NCBI GenBank assembly: GCA_003131315.1
Contig: PKUV01000192.1
Span: 1-33,673 of the forward strand
Direction: 5' to 3'
Source of the DNA: Acidobacteriaceae bacterium
GTDB lineage: Bacteria; Acidobacteriota; Terriglobia; Terriglobales; Acidobacteriaceae
Length of the DNA stretch: 33,673 bases
Each line of letters starts with the position of its first letter. The stretch's first letter is position 1. Made by a program: the position numbers and the translations under genes. Shown in pieces: positions 15,847 to 24,166 of the stretch. The notes beneath the pieces are model-generated. The model was given only the letters and a program-made list of their open reading frames with translations, had not been told where the DNA came from and did not search any database.

Positions 15847-17526
15847 CTACACACCGACCGGGAACGGCTTGGTGTGGGTTTCCGAACCCACCGAGAGTCC
15901 GGCGAACCGCCCCTGCAGCAGAGACATCAGCCCTGTGACCCAGTAACCGATCACGAACAACAGCAGGAAGGGAACCGTGAAGTAGTTCTCATTGTCGATG
16001 GCGTAAAAGACCGTCAGCGCGAAATAAGTTCCGATCAGGAGTTCAATCCACGGAACCCATCCCAGACGCTTGCGGTATTTTTTCGCGCCGACCTTGTCCT
16101 TCTTCGATTCGACGCGGTACTTGGGAGTGCGGGCGAAGGCGGTCTGCTTGCCAACCAGCGCCTCAAGCACGGCAATCGTATTGGTGATCGTCAGCCCGAT
16201 TCCCAGAGACATCAATAGAGGCAGGTAGAGCAGCGATCGCAGCCAGCTTTTCGGAAACAGTTCCTTCTGCGAAACCAGATAGAAGCTGGAAATGGAGAAC
16301 GTCGAAGCCATGAACAGGGGCAGGTCGATATAGAGCATCTGGAACCATCCCTGGTAGAAGCGAATAATCATGGCGGGCATCAGCAAAACCGATAGCACGA
16401 TCATCAGCGGATAGCTGAGGTTCGCCGTCAGGTGATAGCAGGCTTCGATTTTTACGTGCCGCGATGCGTCGCTCGCGAACACCCTGGGAAGTATTTTCTT
16501 GGAGACCTGGATCAACCCCTTGGCCCAGCGCGCCTGCTGCGTCTTGAATGCGGTCATCTCTACCGGCAACTCGGCTGGGCATTCGACATCCTGCAGATAA
16601 AGAAACTTCCATCCTTTGAGCTGGGCGCGGTAGGAAAGATCGGTGTCTTCGGTGAGCGTGTCATGCTCCCAGCCGCCGGCTTCGTCAATCGCGCAGCGCC
16701 GCCACATGCCCGCCGTGCCGTTGAAGTTAAAGAAAACGCCGCTGCGTGCCCGTCCCGAATGCTCCAGCACGAAATGGCCGTCGAGCAGGATAGCTTCGAC
16801 TTCGGTGAGCAACGAGTAATTGCGGTTGATGTGCGTCCAGCGCGTCTGCACCATGCCGACCTTGGGATCGGTGAAGTGATGGATACACTTCAGCAGAAAG
16901 TCGGGTGGCGGAACAAAATCAGCGTCAAAGATGGCGACGAATTCACCCTTGGCCGTTTTCAATCCTGCTTCCAAAGCGCCAGCCTTGTAGCCTTCACGAT
17001 TCTCGCGGTGGAGGTACGTGACCGGATGTCCCAACGCGGCGTAGCGATCCACCAAAATGCGGGCCACCTCCACGGTTTCGTCGGTCGAATCGTCCAGCAG
17101 CTGGATGTCGAGCTTTTCTTTCGGATAGTCGAGCCGGCACACGGCGTCGAGCAGCCGGTCCACCACGTATTGCTCGTTAAAGATCGGCAACTGCACGGTG
17201 ACGCGCGGCAGTTCGTTGAAATGAGCCGCGGGTTCCGTCGTCTTGTTCTTCTTGTGCTTGTAATAAAGATAGACCAGCCAGTAGCGGTGCGCGCCGTAGG
17301 CCGCCAGGATGGTCAGGACGATGAAATAGGGAATCAGCAGCGCCAGATCAAACGCATTGACCTGGTAAAGGCCCACGAAAGTCTTGTCCAGAAAATGGTG
17401 GCGAAGGTAGGGCACCAAGCCCTTGGAGGCAAGGATCAAGACCAGGGCCAGCGGGGAAGAAGTGAGCGTCAAATCCATGAACTCAACCGCACCATGAATC
17501 AAAAGGAAAGACAGCAGACCAAGCAT
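15847..17526 (-). CDS. Family 2 glycosyltransferase, membrane-bound, cellulose-synthase-like
   Basis: This encodes about 559 aa from ATG 17526 (AGG 5 nt upstream). An ATG at 17550 lies inside a repeat unit and is less likely; ATG 17478 is another option. Two N-terminal hydrophobic segments precede a GT2 catalytic domain: VTVQLPIFNEQYVVDRLLDAV, LLDDSTDETVEVA, FVAIFDADFVPPPDFL (DAD metal-binding motif), GTAGMWRRCAIDEAGGW, LTEDTDLSYRAQLKGWK (TED) and QQARWAKG (the QxxRW signature of processive synthases). Several C-terminal membrane helices follow. It probably builds or exports a beta-linked polysaccharide or glycan across the inner membrane; the substrate is not inferable. No BcsB/BcsC-like gene is adjacent. 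Confidence 0.92.
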   Translation of the reverse strand: MLGLLSFLLIHGAVEFMDLTLTSSPLALVLILASKGLVPYLRHHFLDKTFVGLYQVNAFDLALLIPYFIVLTILAAYGAHRYWLVYLYYKHKKNKTTEPAAHFNELPRVTVQLPIFNEQYVVDRLLDAVCRLDYPKEKLDIQLLDDSTDETVEVARILVDRYAALGHPVTYLHRENREGYKAGALEAGLKTAKGEFVAIFDADFVPPPDFLLKCIHHFTDPKVGMVQTRWTHINRNYSLLTEVEAILLDGHFVLEHSGRARSGVFFNFNGTAGMWRRCAIDEAGGWEHDTLTEDTDLSYRAQLKGWKFLYLQDVECPAELPVEMTAFKTQQARWAKGLIQVSKKILPRVFASDASRHVKIEACYHLTANLSYPLMIVLSVLLMPAMIIRFYQGWFQMLYIDLPLFMASTFSISSFYLVSQKELFPKSWLRSLLYLPLLMSLGIGLTITNTIAVLEALVGKQTAFARTPKYRVESKKDKVGAKKYRKRLGWVPWIELLIGTYFALTVFYAIDNENYFTVPFLLLFVIGYWVTGLMSLLQGRFAGLSVGSETHTKPFPVGV

Positions 17527-17548
17527 TGTACCTGATCGGGCGAAGACC

Positions 17549-17624
17549 ATTGAGGCATTGAATCATTGAGGCATTGAGTCATTTTTTCCTTGGACCCGAT
17601 GACTCAATGCCTCAATGATTCAAT
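17549..17624. repeat. Inverted tandem-octamer element, ATTGAGGC family (copy 4)
   Basis: The left arm is ATTGAGGC, ATTGAATC, ATTGAGGC, ATTGAGTC (17549-17580). The core reads TTTTTTCCTTGG. The right arm is GACCCGAT, GACTCAAT, GCCTCAAT, GATTCAAT (17593-17624). Read in reverse, the core resembles that of copy 3 (a G-N-C-A-R-GGAAAAAATGA pattern). It lies between the secreted-protein gene and the GT2 gene. Confidence 0.9.
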
Positions 17625-17632
17625 GGGTTTCC

Positions 17633-19306
17633 TTACCGCCACTCCTCACCCGCTGGACTCAGCTTCAGCTCGACCTTCTGATGAGAACCTTCCTCCACTT
17701 TCACCGCCGTACCATTCGCTTCCTGGGACTTCAGAAAGTCGGCGTCGCGCCAGACTCCCTCTTCCAGATCCTGCCAGGCATATAGCGTGTAGCTGCCCGG
17801 CGCCACGCCGCGAATCGTAAAGCGTCCATGCTGGTCGGTCGATCCGAGTCCGAAGCGATCGGTAAGCTTGCGGTATCTTTCCTCGGGCACGGCCACCACC
17901 GTGGCGTTGGCCACGGGATGATCGTTGTCCACATCTTTTTCCTTTTCAACGACCGCTCCCTCGACCGTGCCTCCCTTGGTGCTCACCAGCAGATCAAGCG
18001 AGGCTGGCCCGCTTGCCGTGAATCCGGTTGCGATATCTCGTCCGCCGAGCGTCACCGATTTCAGGAAGAAACCCTGACCGTCGCCTCCGTACACCTGCAC
18101 GATGTAGTTGCCGGGGTTCACGTTCTTCCACTCAAAGTTACCGAACCGGTCCACCGGCGCGTTCGTCCCAAAGAAGTCCTGGGACATGAAGAAGCCTGGA
18201 TCTTCCGGCAACTCGGCCAGGTGCAGGTTTACCGAGTAATGAGTGAGCTCTCCCGACGCCCTGCTTTCGATGCGGAGATGACCCGAGAGCGTGAAAGAAG
18301 GCAGGGGAACCAGCTTCACGCCTTCCACGTCAGCGGCGACGACGCTGATATCCTGGCGCGCAGTGAGCGACTGCGATTCTGTGCCGGCCGACACCCTCAC
18401 CACATACGATCCCGGCCCGACCCCGCGCACTTCGAACTGGCCGTCCGGCCCTACTTCATTCGCGCGGATAGAATCGCCCGCCTTAGAGACCAACTCCACG
18501 ACGGGCTTCTCGGCGACGGTGACACCAGTAACGATTCCGCGAACCCGATACGCTCTCGCTGGCACCAGCGTGAAGTTAACCGGCATCTCGTCGCCCGCCT
18601 TAAGCGTTACGGCTGGGGCCTGCATGGCATCGTAGGTTCCTGGATAGTAGGTGGTGAGGTAACGAGTATCGGGCTGGGCGTCGTTTTTGTTATCGCCCTG
18701 CGGCGATTTCTCGTGCGGCTGTTCGTAGTCGCGGAGGTCCGGAGGCGGCATGGCCACAATCCAATACTGACCGGGAAACAAGCCGGAGAGACGGTATTCG
18801 CCGAGATCGTTCGTCGCCTCGCTCCCGGCGCCCTCCCTCGTTGCCTTCCCTGGTCTTTTCTTTTGCGCGATCACTCTGACCCCGGACATCGGGTCGCCAT
18901 CTTCGTCCGTGATGCGGCCGCTGACGATGGCCGTGGGCAACATGCGAAACACAAGGTCTTCCACCGCCTGCCCGGCCTGAACCGTGAAAACGCTGACGTC
19001 AGACTTGATCCCGCGCCCATTCACCTCGACAAACCCGATTTTCTCGAGGTAGAGCCGGTAACGCCCCGGCAGGATGTTCTCAATGTGGAAATGGCCGTCG
19101 GTGTCGGTCGAGGCAGTGTAGTTTCCGCCCTGTTTCTGGTCTTCCGCGACCACCTGCACCAGCACTTTCTTGAGCGGCTGGCTGCCCGGCTCCTTCACCA
19201 CCGTGCCTGCAATGGAGGGCGCGTTCGCCGCGGGTACGGACTCCTGCGCGCCTGCCAGCAACCAGGCGCTGAGAATGAAACCGGCGAGGGCAAGGGAGCG
19301 CGTCAT
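17633..19306 (-). CDS. Secreted carboxypeptidase-regulatory-like (CnaB-type) domain protein
   Basis: This encodes 557 aa. The N-terminus MTRSLALAGFILSAWLLAGAQ is a signal peptide with likely cleavage near AGA/QES. Several beta-sandwich repeats follow: SIAGTVVKEPGSQPLKKVLVQ, SGRITDEDGDPMSGVRVIA, a central YRVRGIVTG block and GGTVEGAVVEKE...ATVVAVPEE, each ending in a pattern such as GRFTIRGVAPGSYTLYAWQD. These are typical of CarboxypepD_reg/SpaA-like domains, abundant in Acidobacteriota exported proteins and used for adhesion or carbohydrate handling. No catalytic residues are apparent. The ATG at 19306 lies 6 nt from an octamer repeat and has no visible Shine-Dalgarno sequence. Confidence 0.88.
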   Translation of the reverse strand: MTRSLALAGFILSAWLLAGAQESVPAANAPSIAGTVVKEPGSQPLKKVLVQVVAEDQKQGGNYTASTDTDGHFHIENILPGRYRLYLEKIGFVEVNGRGIKSDVSVFTVQAGQAVEDLVFRMLPTAIVSGRITDEDGDPMSGVRVIAQKKRPGKATREGAGSEATNDLGEYRLSGLFPGQYWIVAMPPPDLRDYEQPHEKSPQGDNKNDAQPDTRYLTTYYPGTYDAMQAPAVTLKAGDEMPVNFTLVPARAYRVRGIVTGVTVAEKPVVELVSKAGDSIRANEVGPDGQFEVRGVGPGSYVVRVSAGTESQSLTARQDISVVAADVEGVKLVPLPSFTLSGHLRIESRASGELTHYSVNLHLAELPEDPGFFMSQDFFGTNAPVDRFGNFEWKNVNPGNYIVQVYGGDGQGFFLKSVTLGGRDIATGFTASGPASLDLLVSTKGGTVEGAVVEKEKDVDNDHPVANATVVAVPEERYRKLTDRFGLGSTDQHGRFTIRGVAPGSYTLYAWQDLEEGVWRDADFLKSQEANGTAVKVEEGSHQKVELKLSPAGEEWR

Positions 19307-19312
19307 CGGAGA

Positions 19313-19387
19313 ATTGAATCATTGAATCATTGAATCATTGAATCATTGAATCATTGAGGCATTGATTCAATGATTCACTGCCTCAAT
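19313..19387. repeat. Inverted tandem-octamer element, ATTGAATC family (copy 5)
   Basis: The left arm has five identical ATTGAATC units plus ATTGAGGC (19313-19360). There is almost no core, then a right arm of GATTCAAT, GATTCACT and GCCTCAAT (19364-19387). The five perfect units suggest recent expansion. It fills the mqnC/secreted-protein gap. Confidence 0.92.
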
Positions 19388-19396
19388 GGGTTTGGC

Positions 19397-20452
19397 TCAG
19401 TTCAGAAAATGTTGCCGGTACAGCGTATCCCTCTGCGCCGGACGGAAGCCTGCATCGCGTATGATGCGCCGCAATTCTTCTTCGGTGGTGCAGTTCGTCA
19501 CACCCGCGGCGCGGACGACGTTCTCCTCCAGCATCACCGATCCCACATCGTTGCCGCCGAAGCGCAAGCCCATCTGGCAGACTTTCAATCCCTGCGTCAC
19601 CCAACTGGACTGCACGTTCAGAAAATTCGAAAGATAAAGCCGCGAAATCGCCAACACCTTCAGGTACTCAACCGCCGTGGCCTCATCCCAGCGGCGTCCG
19701 CCGAGCGCGGTGTTGGCAGGCTGAAAACTCCACGGGATGAATGCGGTAAACCCGCCCGTCTCCTGCTGTAAATCGTAAAGGCACTGCAGGTGGTTGACCC
19801 GGTGTTCGATGGACTCGCCGACGCCAAACATCATGGTCGCGGTGGTTCTCATGCCGAGCTGGTGCGCGGTGCGATGCACCTCCAGCCAATCGGTGGTTAG
19901 GCATTTCAAGCGCGCGATTTTGTAGCGGACTTCATCGTCAAGAATCTCAGCGCCGCCGCCCGGGATCGAATCGAGGCCAGCGTCGCGCAGCCGCGCAATC
20001 GTATCGCGCACGCTGAGATTGCTGTACTCGGCAATCGCCAGAATCTCTGAAGCGGAGTAGCAGTGCAGGTGGACCTGCGGGAAGCGCTGCTTGATGCCGC
20101 TGAGCATCCGCTCGTGCCAGTCGATGTTGAGATCGGGATGCAGGCCGCCCTGCATTAGCACGCCGGTGCCGCCGAGTTCCACGGTCTCGCGGATTTTCTC
20201 GTAGATGGTGTCGAAATCGAGGATGTAGCCTTCTTTGGCCGCCGGCCCCGTCAACGGACGATAAAACGCGCAGAACGTGCAATATTCCGTGCAGAAGTTG
20301 GTGTAATTAATGTTGCGGTCGATGATGTAAGTCACGGTGCCTTCGGGATGCATCTTGCGGCGAACCGCGTCCGCCTCCATGCCAATCCCGATCAGATCAT
20401 CGGACCGAAACATCTCCAGAGCTTGCTGTTTGGTCAGGGACATCCTCTTCAC
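19397..20452 (-). CDS. mqnC: Cyclic dehypoxanthinyl futalosine synthase (radical SAM)
   Basis: This encodes 351 aa. MqnC cyclises dehypoxanthine futalosine in the futalosine route to menaquinone. Seen: the radical-SAM cluster C54-x3-C58-x2-C61 (in NYTNFCTEYCTFCAFYR), GGTGVLMQGGLHPDL, SIPGGGAEILDDEVR, TTATMMFGVGE and FIPWSFQPANTAL, all typical of MqnC and distinguishing it from MqnE. The start is a GTG at 20452 or an ATG at 20443; GAAGAGG abuts the ATG directly, so the true start is uncertain. mqnA and mqnD lie further along; mqnE and mqnB are not in the window. Confidence 0.95.
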   Translation of the reverse strand: MKRMSLTKQQALEMFRSDDLIGIGMEADAVRRKMHPEGTVTYIIDRNINYTNFCTEYCTFCAFYRPLTGPAAKEGYILDFDTIYEKIRETVELGGTGVLMQGGLHPDLNIDWHERMLSGIKQRFPQVHLHCYSASEILAIAEYSNLSVRDTIARLRDAGLDSIPGGGAEILDDEVRYKIARLKCLTTDWLEVHRTAHQLGMRTTATMMFGVGESIEHRVNHLQCLYDLQQETGGFTAFIPWSFQPANTALGGRRWDEATAVEYLKVLAISRLYLSNFLNVQSSWVTQGLKVCQMGLRFGGNDVGSVMLEENVVRAAGVTNCTTEEELRRIIRDAGFRPAQRDTLYRQHFLN

Positions 20453-20540
20453 CCCACGGTAATGGCTATTTTAGCTGGTGAGAGGCGGTGGAGGCGAGTT
20501 CGCCGTTCGCTTCGCCTAGCAGCCCGTGGTGCAAGTACGG

Positions 20541-20605
20541 TTCGTATCAGGGCACGCCTTCAGGCGTGCCGTAAGTGCTGCGTTATGAAAGCGCCTTCAG
20601 GCGCT
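20541..20605. repeat. Palindromic repeat TTCGTATCAGGG (copy 2) plus hairpin
   Basis: The block 20541-20575 contains a perfect 8-bp stem with TTCA loop at 20551-20570. A second hairpin, AGCGCC TTCA GGCGCT, follows at 20590-20605. Related copies occur at 7019-7053 (inverted) and 29997-30031. It lies between mqnC and the VTT gene. Confidence 0.85.
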
Positions 20606-20637
20606 GAGGCCGGAGATTGGAGCTTCACCACGGGTCA

Positions 20638-21303
20638 CTAGGCCGTCCGGCGGCGAGGTTGCGATCGCGGGCGGGAAGTTTCCTGGCCGCTGGTTCTCTG
20701 TCTGCGTTTGTACTCGAACAGGCCGTACAGTCCGCCCAGCACTGAGAAAGCGATCAGGGCGATAAGCACGGGCCAGTAGTACAGCGCAAAAAACTTCACA
20801 ATGTGCCGCCCGTAGTGGACCCCGAGATAAGCAAGGATGGTGAACCGAATGCCGCGCCCCACGGCCAGAGCGGTCAGAAACTTCCTGGTGGGGTACTGCA
20901 TGGCGCCGGCGGCCAAAAGCATGGGCACGATGGGAAACGGCGGCGGAAGCAGCGCGGGGATCGCGACTGCCGCGAAGCCCCAGCGTTCAAAAATCGCGTA
21001 TACCTTGTCGGTCTTCTTCTTCGAAAACCTCTTTTCTAGAGTTTCTTTACCACCTTTGCGAGCCATGCGGTAAGTAAGATAGCCGCCGAGGACGGCTCCC
21101 GCCGTCGCCATCATCGCGTAGTAGACCCATGTGTCGCGATGGTGGGCGGCCAGCAGGATGGTGACGACATCCGTGCTACCCGGCATAGGGACGAGCGAGT
21201 TGTCGGCGAGGCCCAGCAAAATGAGGCCCGGGCCGCCGAGATGGATCAGCCATCGCAGAGCGCTCTTCTTCGACGCGAGCAGGACGATCGCAAGCAAGTG
21301 CAT
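20638..21303 (-). CDS. VTT/DedA-like (YqaA-type) membrane protein
   Basis: This encodes 221 aa with about four to five hydrophobic segments. Seen: LADNSLVPMPGSTDVVTILLAA near the N-terminus, GAVLGGYLTYRMARKGG and FPIVPMLLAAGAMQYPTRKFLTALAVGRGIRF, which fit the VTT (SNARE-associated, DedA) fold. DedA-family proteins act in phospholipid carrier recycling or proton-dependent homeostasis; the substrate here is unknown. The C-terminus is strongly basic (YKRRQRTSGQETSRPRSQPRRR) and probably cytosolic. The ATG at 21303 follows GAGGA by 2-3 nt. Confidence 0.85.
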   Translation of the reverse strand: MHLLAIVLLASKKSALRWLIHLGGPGLILLGLADNSLVPMPGSTDVVTILLAAHHRDTWVYYAMMATAGAVLGGYLTYRMARKGGKETLEKRFSKKKTDKVYAIFERWGFAAVAIPALLPPPFPIVPMLLAAGAMQYPTRKFLTALAVGRGIRFTILAYLGVHYGRHIVKFFALYYWPVLIALIAFSVLGGLYGLFEYKRRQRTSGQETSRPRSQPRRRTA

Positions 21304-21560
21304 CTTCCTCTATTGGACCACAGTTGCGACTGGCAGGATGCAACGCTAAAAAGTAGCTTATGCCGTCGGGCTAAAGGGAAATAATAGAAGCTATCGCATA
21401 AATGGCCGTTCGAGGTAGTTGGTGCAAACGCCAGATTGCGACAGTTATCGTGCTCCCACCTTTTGCGTGATGCAAAAGCAAAGCCGCCCAGACGTCGGGT
21501 GGTAGACCTCGGGCGGCAAGATCGGGCGGCATGAAATTTGCAAGTATTAAGCCTTGCCCC

Positions 21561-23159
21561 TCACGCGACCGTTCGCAAGCTGCTTCGTAACCGGAGCAAT
21601 ACCGATCCCAGTGCCGCAGTCCCGGCAAGCCAGATTGCAAGTGCCGAATTCACCACCCAGTCCGGCGCTGCCCCGACGCGGCGCAGCAGAAACGGCAGAA
21701 AATTCCACGTCGTGATGTGAACATGATCCCACGGGTCCTGTGTCATGACCTCGTTGTTCAAGCCCCAGGCATCCATCTTGCCCAAGGCGAAGGCGAGGAT
21801 GTTCTTGAAACGCAGAGCAATCACAAACGTCGGATGTCCGAGTGTCTCCATCTGGTAAATTTCCAGCGGCAACCAGAAGGCCAACGAGGCTAACTGAATC
21901 ATCAGGCTGACTGCGATCAGCACGCATCCCGCGCGCCAGATCGCCGTTCCCAAATGCTCTCGATAGCGCATGAGCAGCGGCACCGCAACCAGTGTCGCCA
22001 GTTCCACCGAGGTCGAAACATAGCGGTCGCCCCAGGCGAAGTCGCCGGCCCAGTAGGCGTATCGCGCGTAAAAACCGATATAGGCCAGCAACAGCAGCAG
22101 AGAGGCCACCCCATACGCGCGTACCTCTGGAGTCAGCCGCTTCCACAGCCATGCCAGGAGGAAAATTGCCAGCACGAGAAGAGGATCGAAGAGAAAAATA
22201 GACTTCTCCGGCTGGAATAGCGGGCCGAGAACGCCGGCGTGAAAGGGCGTGCTCCAGGGAAAGTTCGCCGGCAGCGTAGGATCCCGCTGGCGATATTCCC
22301 GAGCGAATACCGCTACGTATGTATTGGTGAAGGATCCGAAGCGGTAAAACTGGTAGGCACGATCGACCACGAGAAAGAATAAGTAAACGGGTGCGGCGAT
22401 TTTGCAGTAGGCGATGAGACGCCGCCACAATCCGCGACCGCGCGCTCCTTCGAACCCTGCACCTTCGAACCCTGCTCCTTCGAACCATAGTGCGAGTAAG
22501 ACAAAGATTCCTCCCGCAATCAGATCCAAACCGGTGGTGAGACGCGTAAGCAGGTTTAGCCCCAGCGCGCAGGAGCCGATGAAAAGCGTGCGCCGGCTGT
22601 CCGTGCGCAGCCACTCGTACTGAAATGACAATCCAGTAAGCGTCAGCAACATGATGTAGTTGTTCTCCATCATGTTCTGCGTGTAGTGAAGATGGGTGGT
22701 CGAGAACATCAACGCCAGCACGCCCGCTACCGACTCTTTCCTGCCAAAGCGCAACTGACCGAGCAACCGGAAAGCGATCAGCGCGGTGAGGATGTTCACC
22801 AAAATGTTGGTGGTGTAGCTGACCACAATGCTGCGCACCTCAGGGTCGTCGCGGTAACCCGAGAAGATAGACCATTGCTCAATCCACGTCCCCAGGAGAT
22901 CGGCGGGCAGCATGAGCAGCGATTGGCCGATGCCATACCAGCTATAAAGACGCCCTCCACGGCCGTGCAGGCCAAACTCGGGATACTCGTTGGGGAGAAC
23001 CTGCGGCTCCGAGGTCCAGAGCCAATGCGTGGTTTGAAGCCGATGCATCGTGTCGGACGTCCCCAACTCGCCCGATTGCACCACGAAAGCGAGCAGCCCC
23101 GCGGTCAGACACAAGAGAAAAAGCGGATCACGCAGCCATCGTCCGAAGCGAGAAGTCAT
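21561..23159 (-). CDS. Polytopic membrane protein, possible GT-C type glycosyltransferase
   Basis: This encodes 532 aa with about ten or more hydrophobic segments (for example LFLLCLTAGLLAFVVQSG, ILVNILTALIAFRLLG, VASLLLLLAYIGFYARYAYW). The layout of an N-terminal helix followed by an acidic loop (SGELGTSDTMHR) and many helices resembles GT-C mannosyl/arabinosyl-type transferases that use lipid-linked sugars, but I cannot name a family with certainty. A loop after VLLALW carries a FEGAG low-complexity repeat made by a 15-bp tandem repeat. It lies between mqnA and the VTT gene, with no evident link to menaquinone synthesis. Confidence 0.75.
   Translation of the reverse strand: MTSRFGRWLRDPLFLLCLTAGLLAFVVQSGELGTSDTMHRLQTTHWLWTSEPQVLPNEYPEFGLHGRGGRLYSWYGIGQSLLMLPADLLGTWIEQWSIFSGYRDDPEVRSIVVSYTTNILVNILTALIAFRLLGQLRFGRKESVAGVLALMFSTTHLHYTQNMMENNYIMLLTLTGLSFQYEWLRTDSRRTLFIGSCALGLNLLTRLTTGLDLIAGGIFVLLALWFEGAGFEGAGFEGARGRGLWRRLIAYCKIAAPVYLFFLVVDRAYQFYRFGSFTNTYVAVFAREYRQRDPTLPANFPWSTPFHAGVLGPLFQPEKSIFLFDPLLVLAIFLLAWLWKRLTPEVRAYGVASLLLLLAYIGFYARYAYWAGDFAWGDRYVSTSVELATLVAVPLLMRYREHLGTAIWRAGCVLIAVSLMIQLASLAFWLPLEIYQMETLGHPTFVIALRFKNILAFALGKMDAWGLNNEVMTQDPWDHVHITTWNFLPFLLRRVGAAPDWVVNSALAIWLAGTAALGSVLLRLRSSLRTVA
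22444..22488. repeat. 15-bp tandem repeat inside the membrane-protein gene
   Basis: Three in-frame 15-bp units (GCTCCTTCGAACCCT and close variants) encode FEGAG repeats in a loop. The 15-bp length keeps the reading frame, so copy number could vary without breaking the gene. Confidence 0.9.
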
Positions 23160-23245
23160 CGCCTGGATGGTAATTCGAAAGCGATAATTTAAGAAGTATC
23201 GGCGGGGACAGTAAGGCTCAAAGTGGCTTGTTTATCAGATAAGTT

Positions 23246-24088
23246 CTAAACAAAATGAAGTTCCGGCGCTTTCGGAAGCGCCCCGATTTCCGCGCCCAAA
23301 CGGTAATAAAGCTCAAGCCCCTCCAGGCACGGAGGGTCGAGATAATAATGGATGTTATGCGTCAGGTAGACGCGAACGAGCTCGACGCTAAGGCCGAGGC
23401 GCGGCGCCCACTCCTGAGCGATGGCTTCAAGATTTTTCGGCGACAGCCCATGATCCCGTGCCTTCTTGAAGACCTCCGCGATCGCCGCCCCATTTCGTCC
23501 GGCAAGCGCCTGCTTGCGAATGGCCCAGAAAGCGAAGACGAATGACTTTCCCGTGCGCGCCACCCACTCCTCCGCCAAGTCGAGCGTGAAGTAGCGCGTG
23601 CGGTCGACTTGCAGCGCTGGGTCTCCGATGAGCAAAGCCGCATCGCAAGCGCCGAGCATGGCATCGAGATCGGGAGCCATCGGCTTATAATCGCGCGCTC
23701 CGCCCATCCATTTTGCAAACAGAATCTTGGTAAGCGCAACCGACGTCATCGAAGAAGTATCGAGCGCAACCGTGCGGACTTTCTTCGACAACTGCCGCTT
23801 CGACAACTGATTGACGGGCGCTTTGCTAACCAGCAGGATCGACCGCACCGCCCGTCGTGCGGCAATCGCCACGTCGGGAATGATGACGAGATCCGGAACC
23901 GTGGTATAAGCCGCGGCCGGAATGATGCCAATATCAGCCGTTCCCGCACGTAAAGCCTCGGCGCAGGCCGAGGGCATGGTGTAGGAAATATCAAAATTAA
24001 CGCCCGCGCCTGCCTGGCCGTGCTCAAAATCCCACATGAGAGGCACCGTGTTCAGGTAGGAAATGGCCGAGATCTTTAACCGGCTCAT
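23246..24088 (-). CDS. mqnA: Chorismate dehydratase
   Basis: This encodes about 280 aa. MqnA dehydrates chorismate to 3-[(1-carboxyvinyl)oxy]benzoate, the first futalosine-pathway step. Seen: ISAISYLNTVPLMWDFEHG at the N-terminus, a family-wide signature, then SACAEALRAGTADIGIIPAAAY, ALDTSSMTSVALTKILFAKW, DAALLIGDPALQ and LAEEWVARTGKSFVFAFWA. The fold is a periplasmic-binding-protein-like two-lobe domain without a signal peptide, so it is cytosolic. The ATG at 24088 is preferred; a GTG lies one codon earlier. It is divergent from dprA, with a gap of about 75 bp. Confidence 0.94.
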   Translation of the reverse strand: MSRLKISAISYLNTVPLMWDFEHGQAGAGVNFDISYTMPSACAEALRAGTADIGIIPAAAYTTVPDLVIIPDVAIAARRAVRSILLVSKAPVNQLSKRQLSKKVRTVALDTSSMTSVALTKILFAKWMGGARDYKPMAPDLDAMLGACDAALLIGDPALQVDRTRYFTLDLAEEWVARTGKSFVFAFWAIRKQALAGRNGAAIAEVFKKARDHGLSPKNLEAIAQEWAPRLGLSVELVRVYLTHNIHYYLDPPCLEGLELYYRLGAEIGALPKAPELHFV

Positions 24089-24166
24089 CACTTTACGAAT
24101 TCTACCAAAAGTGATGTGCGCGCCATCCTTGACAGCGTTTTCCGCCGCAGGCTAGCGTCACGCAAT

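Noticed and set aside
17828-19333. 501-aa plus-strand ORF opposite the secreted protein
   Set aside because: The opposite strand has a signal peptide and ordered beta-sandwich repeats; this frame shows no recognisable motif.
19313-19387. Possible CRISPR array (regular ATTGAATC units)
   Set aside because: The units are 8 nt and contiguous with no spacers, and the other half is their reverse complement.
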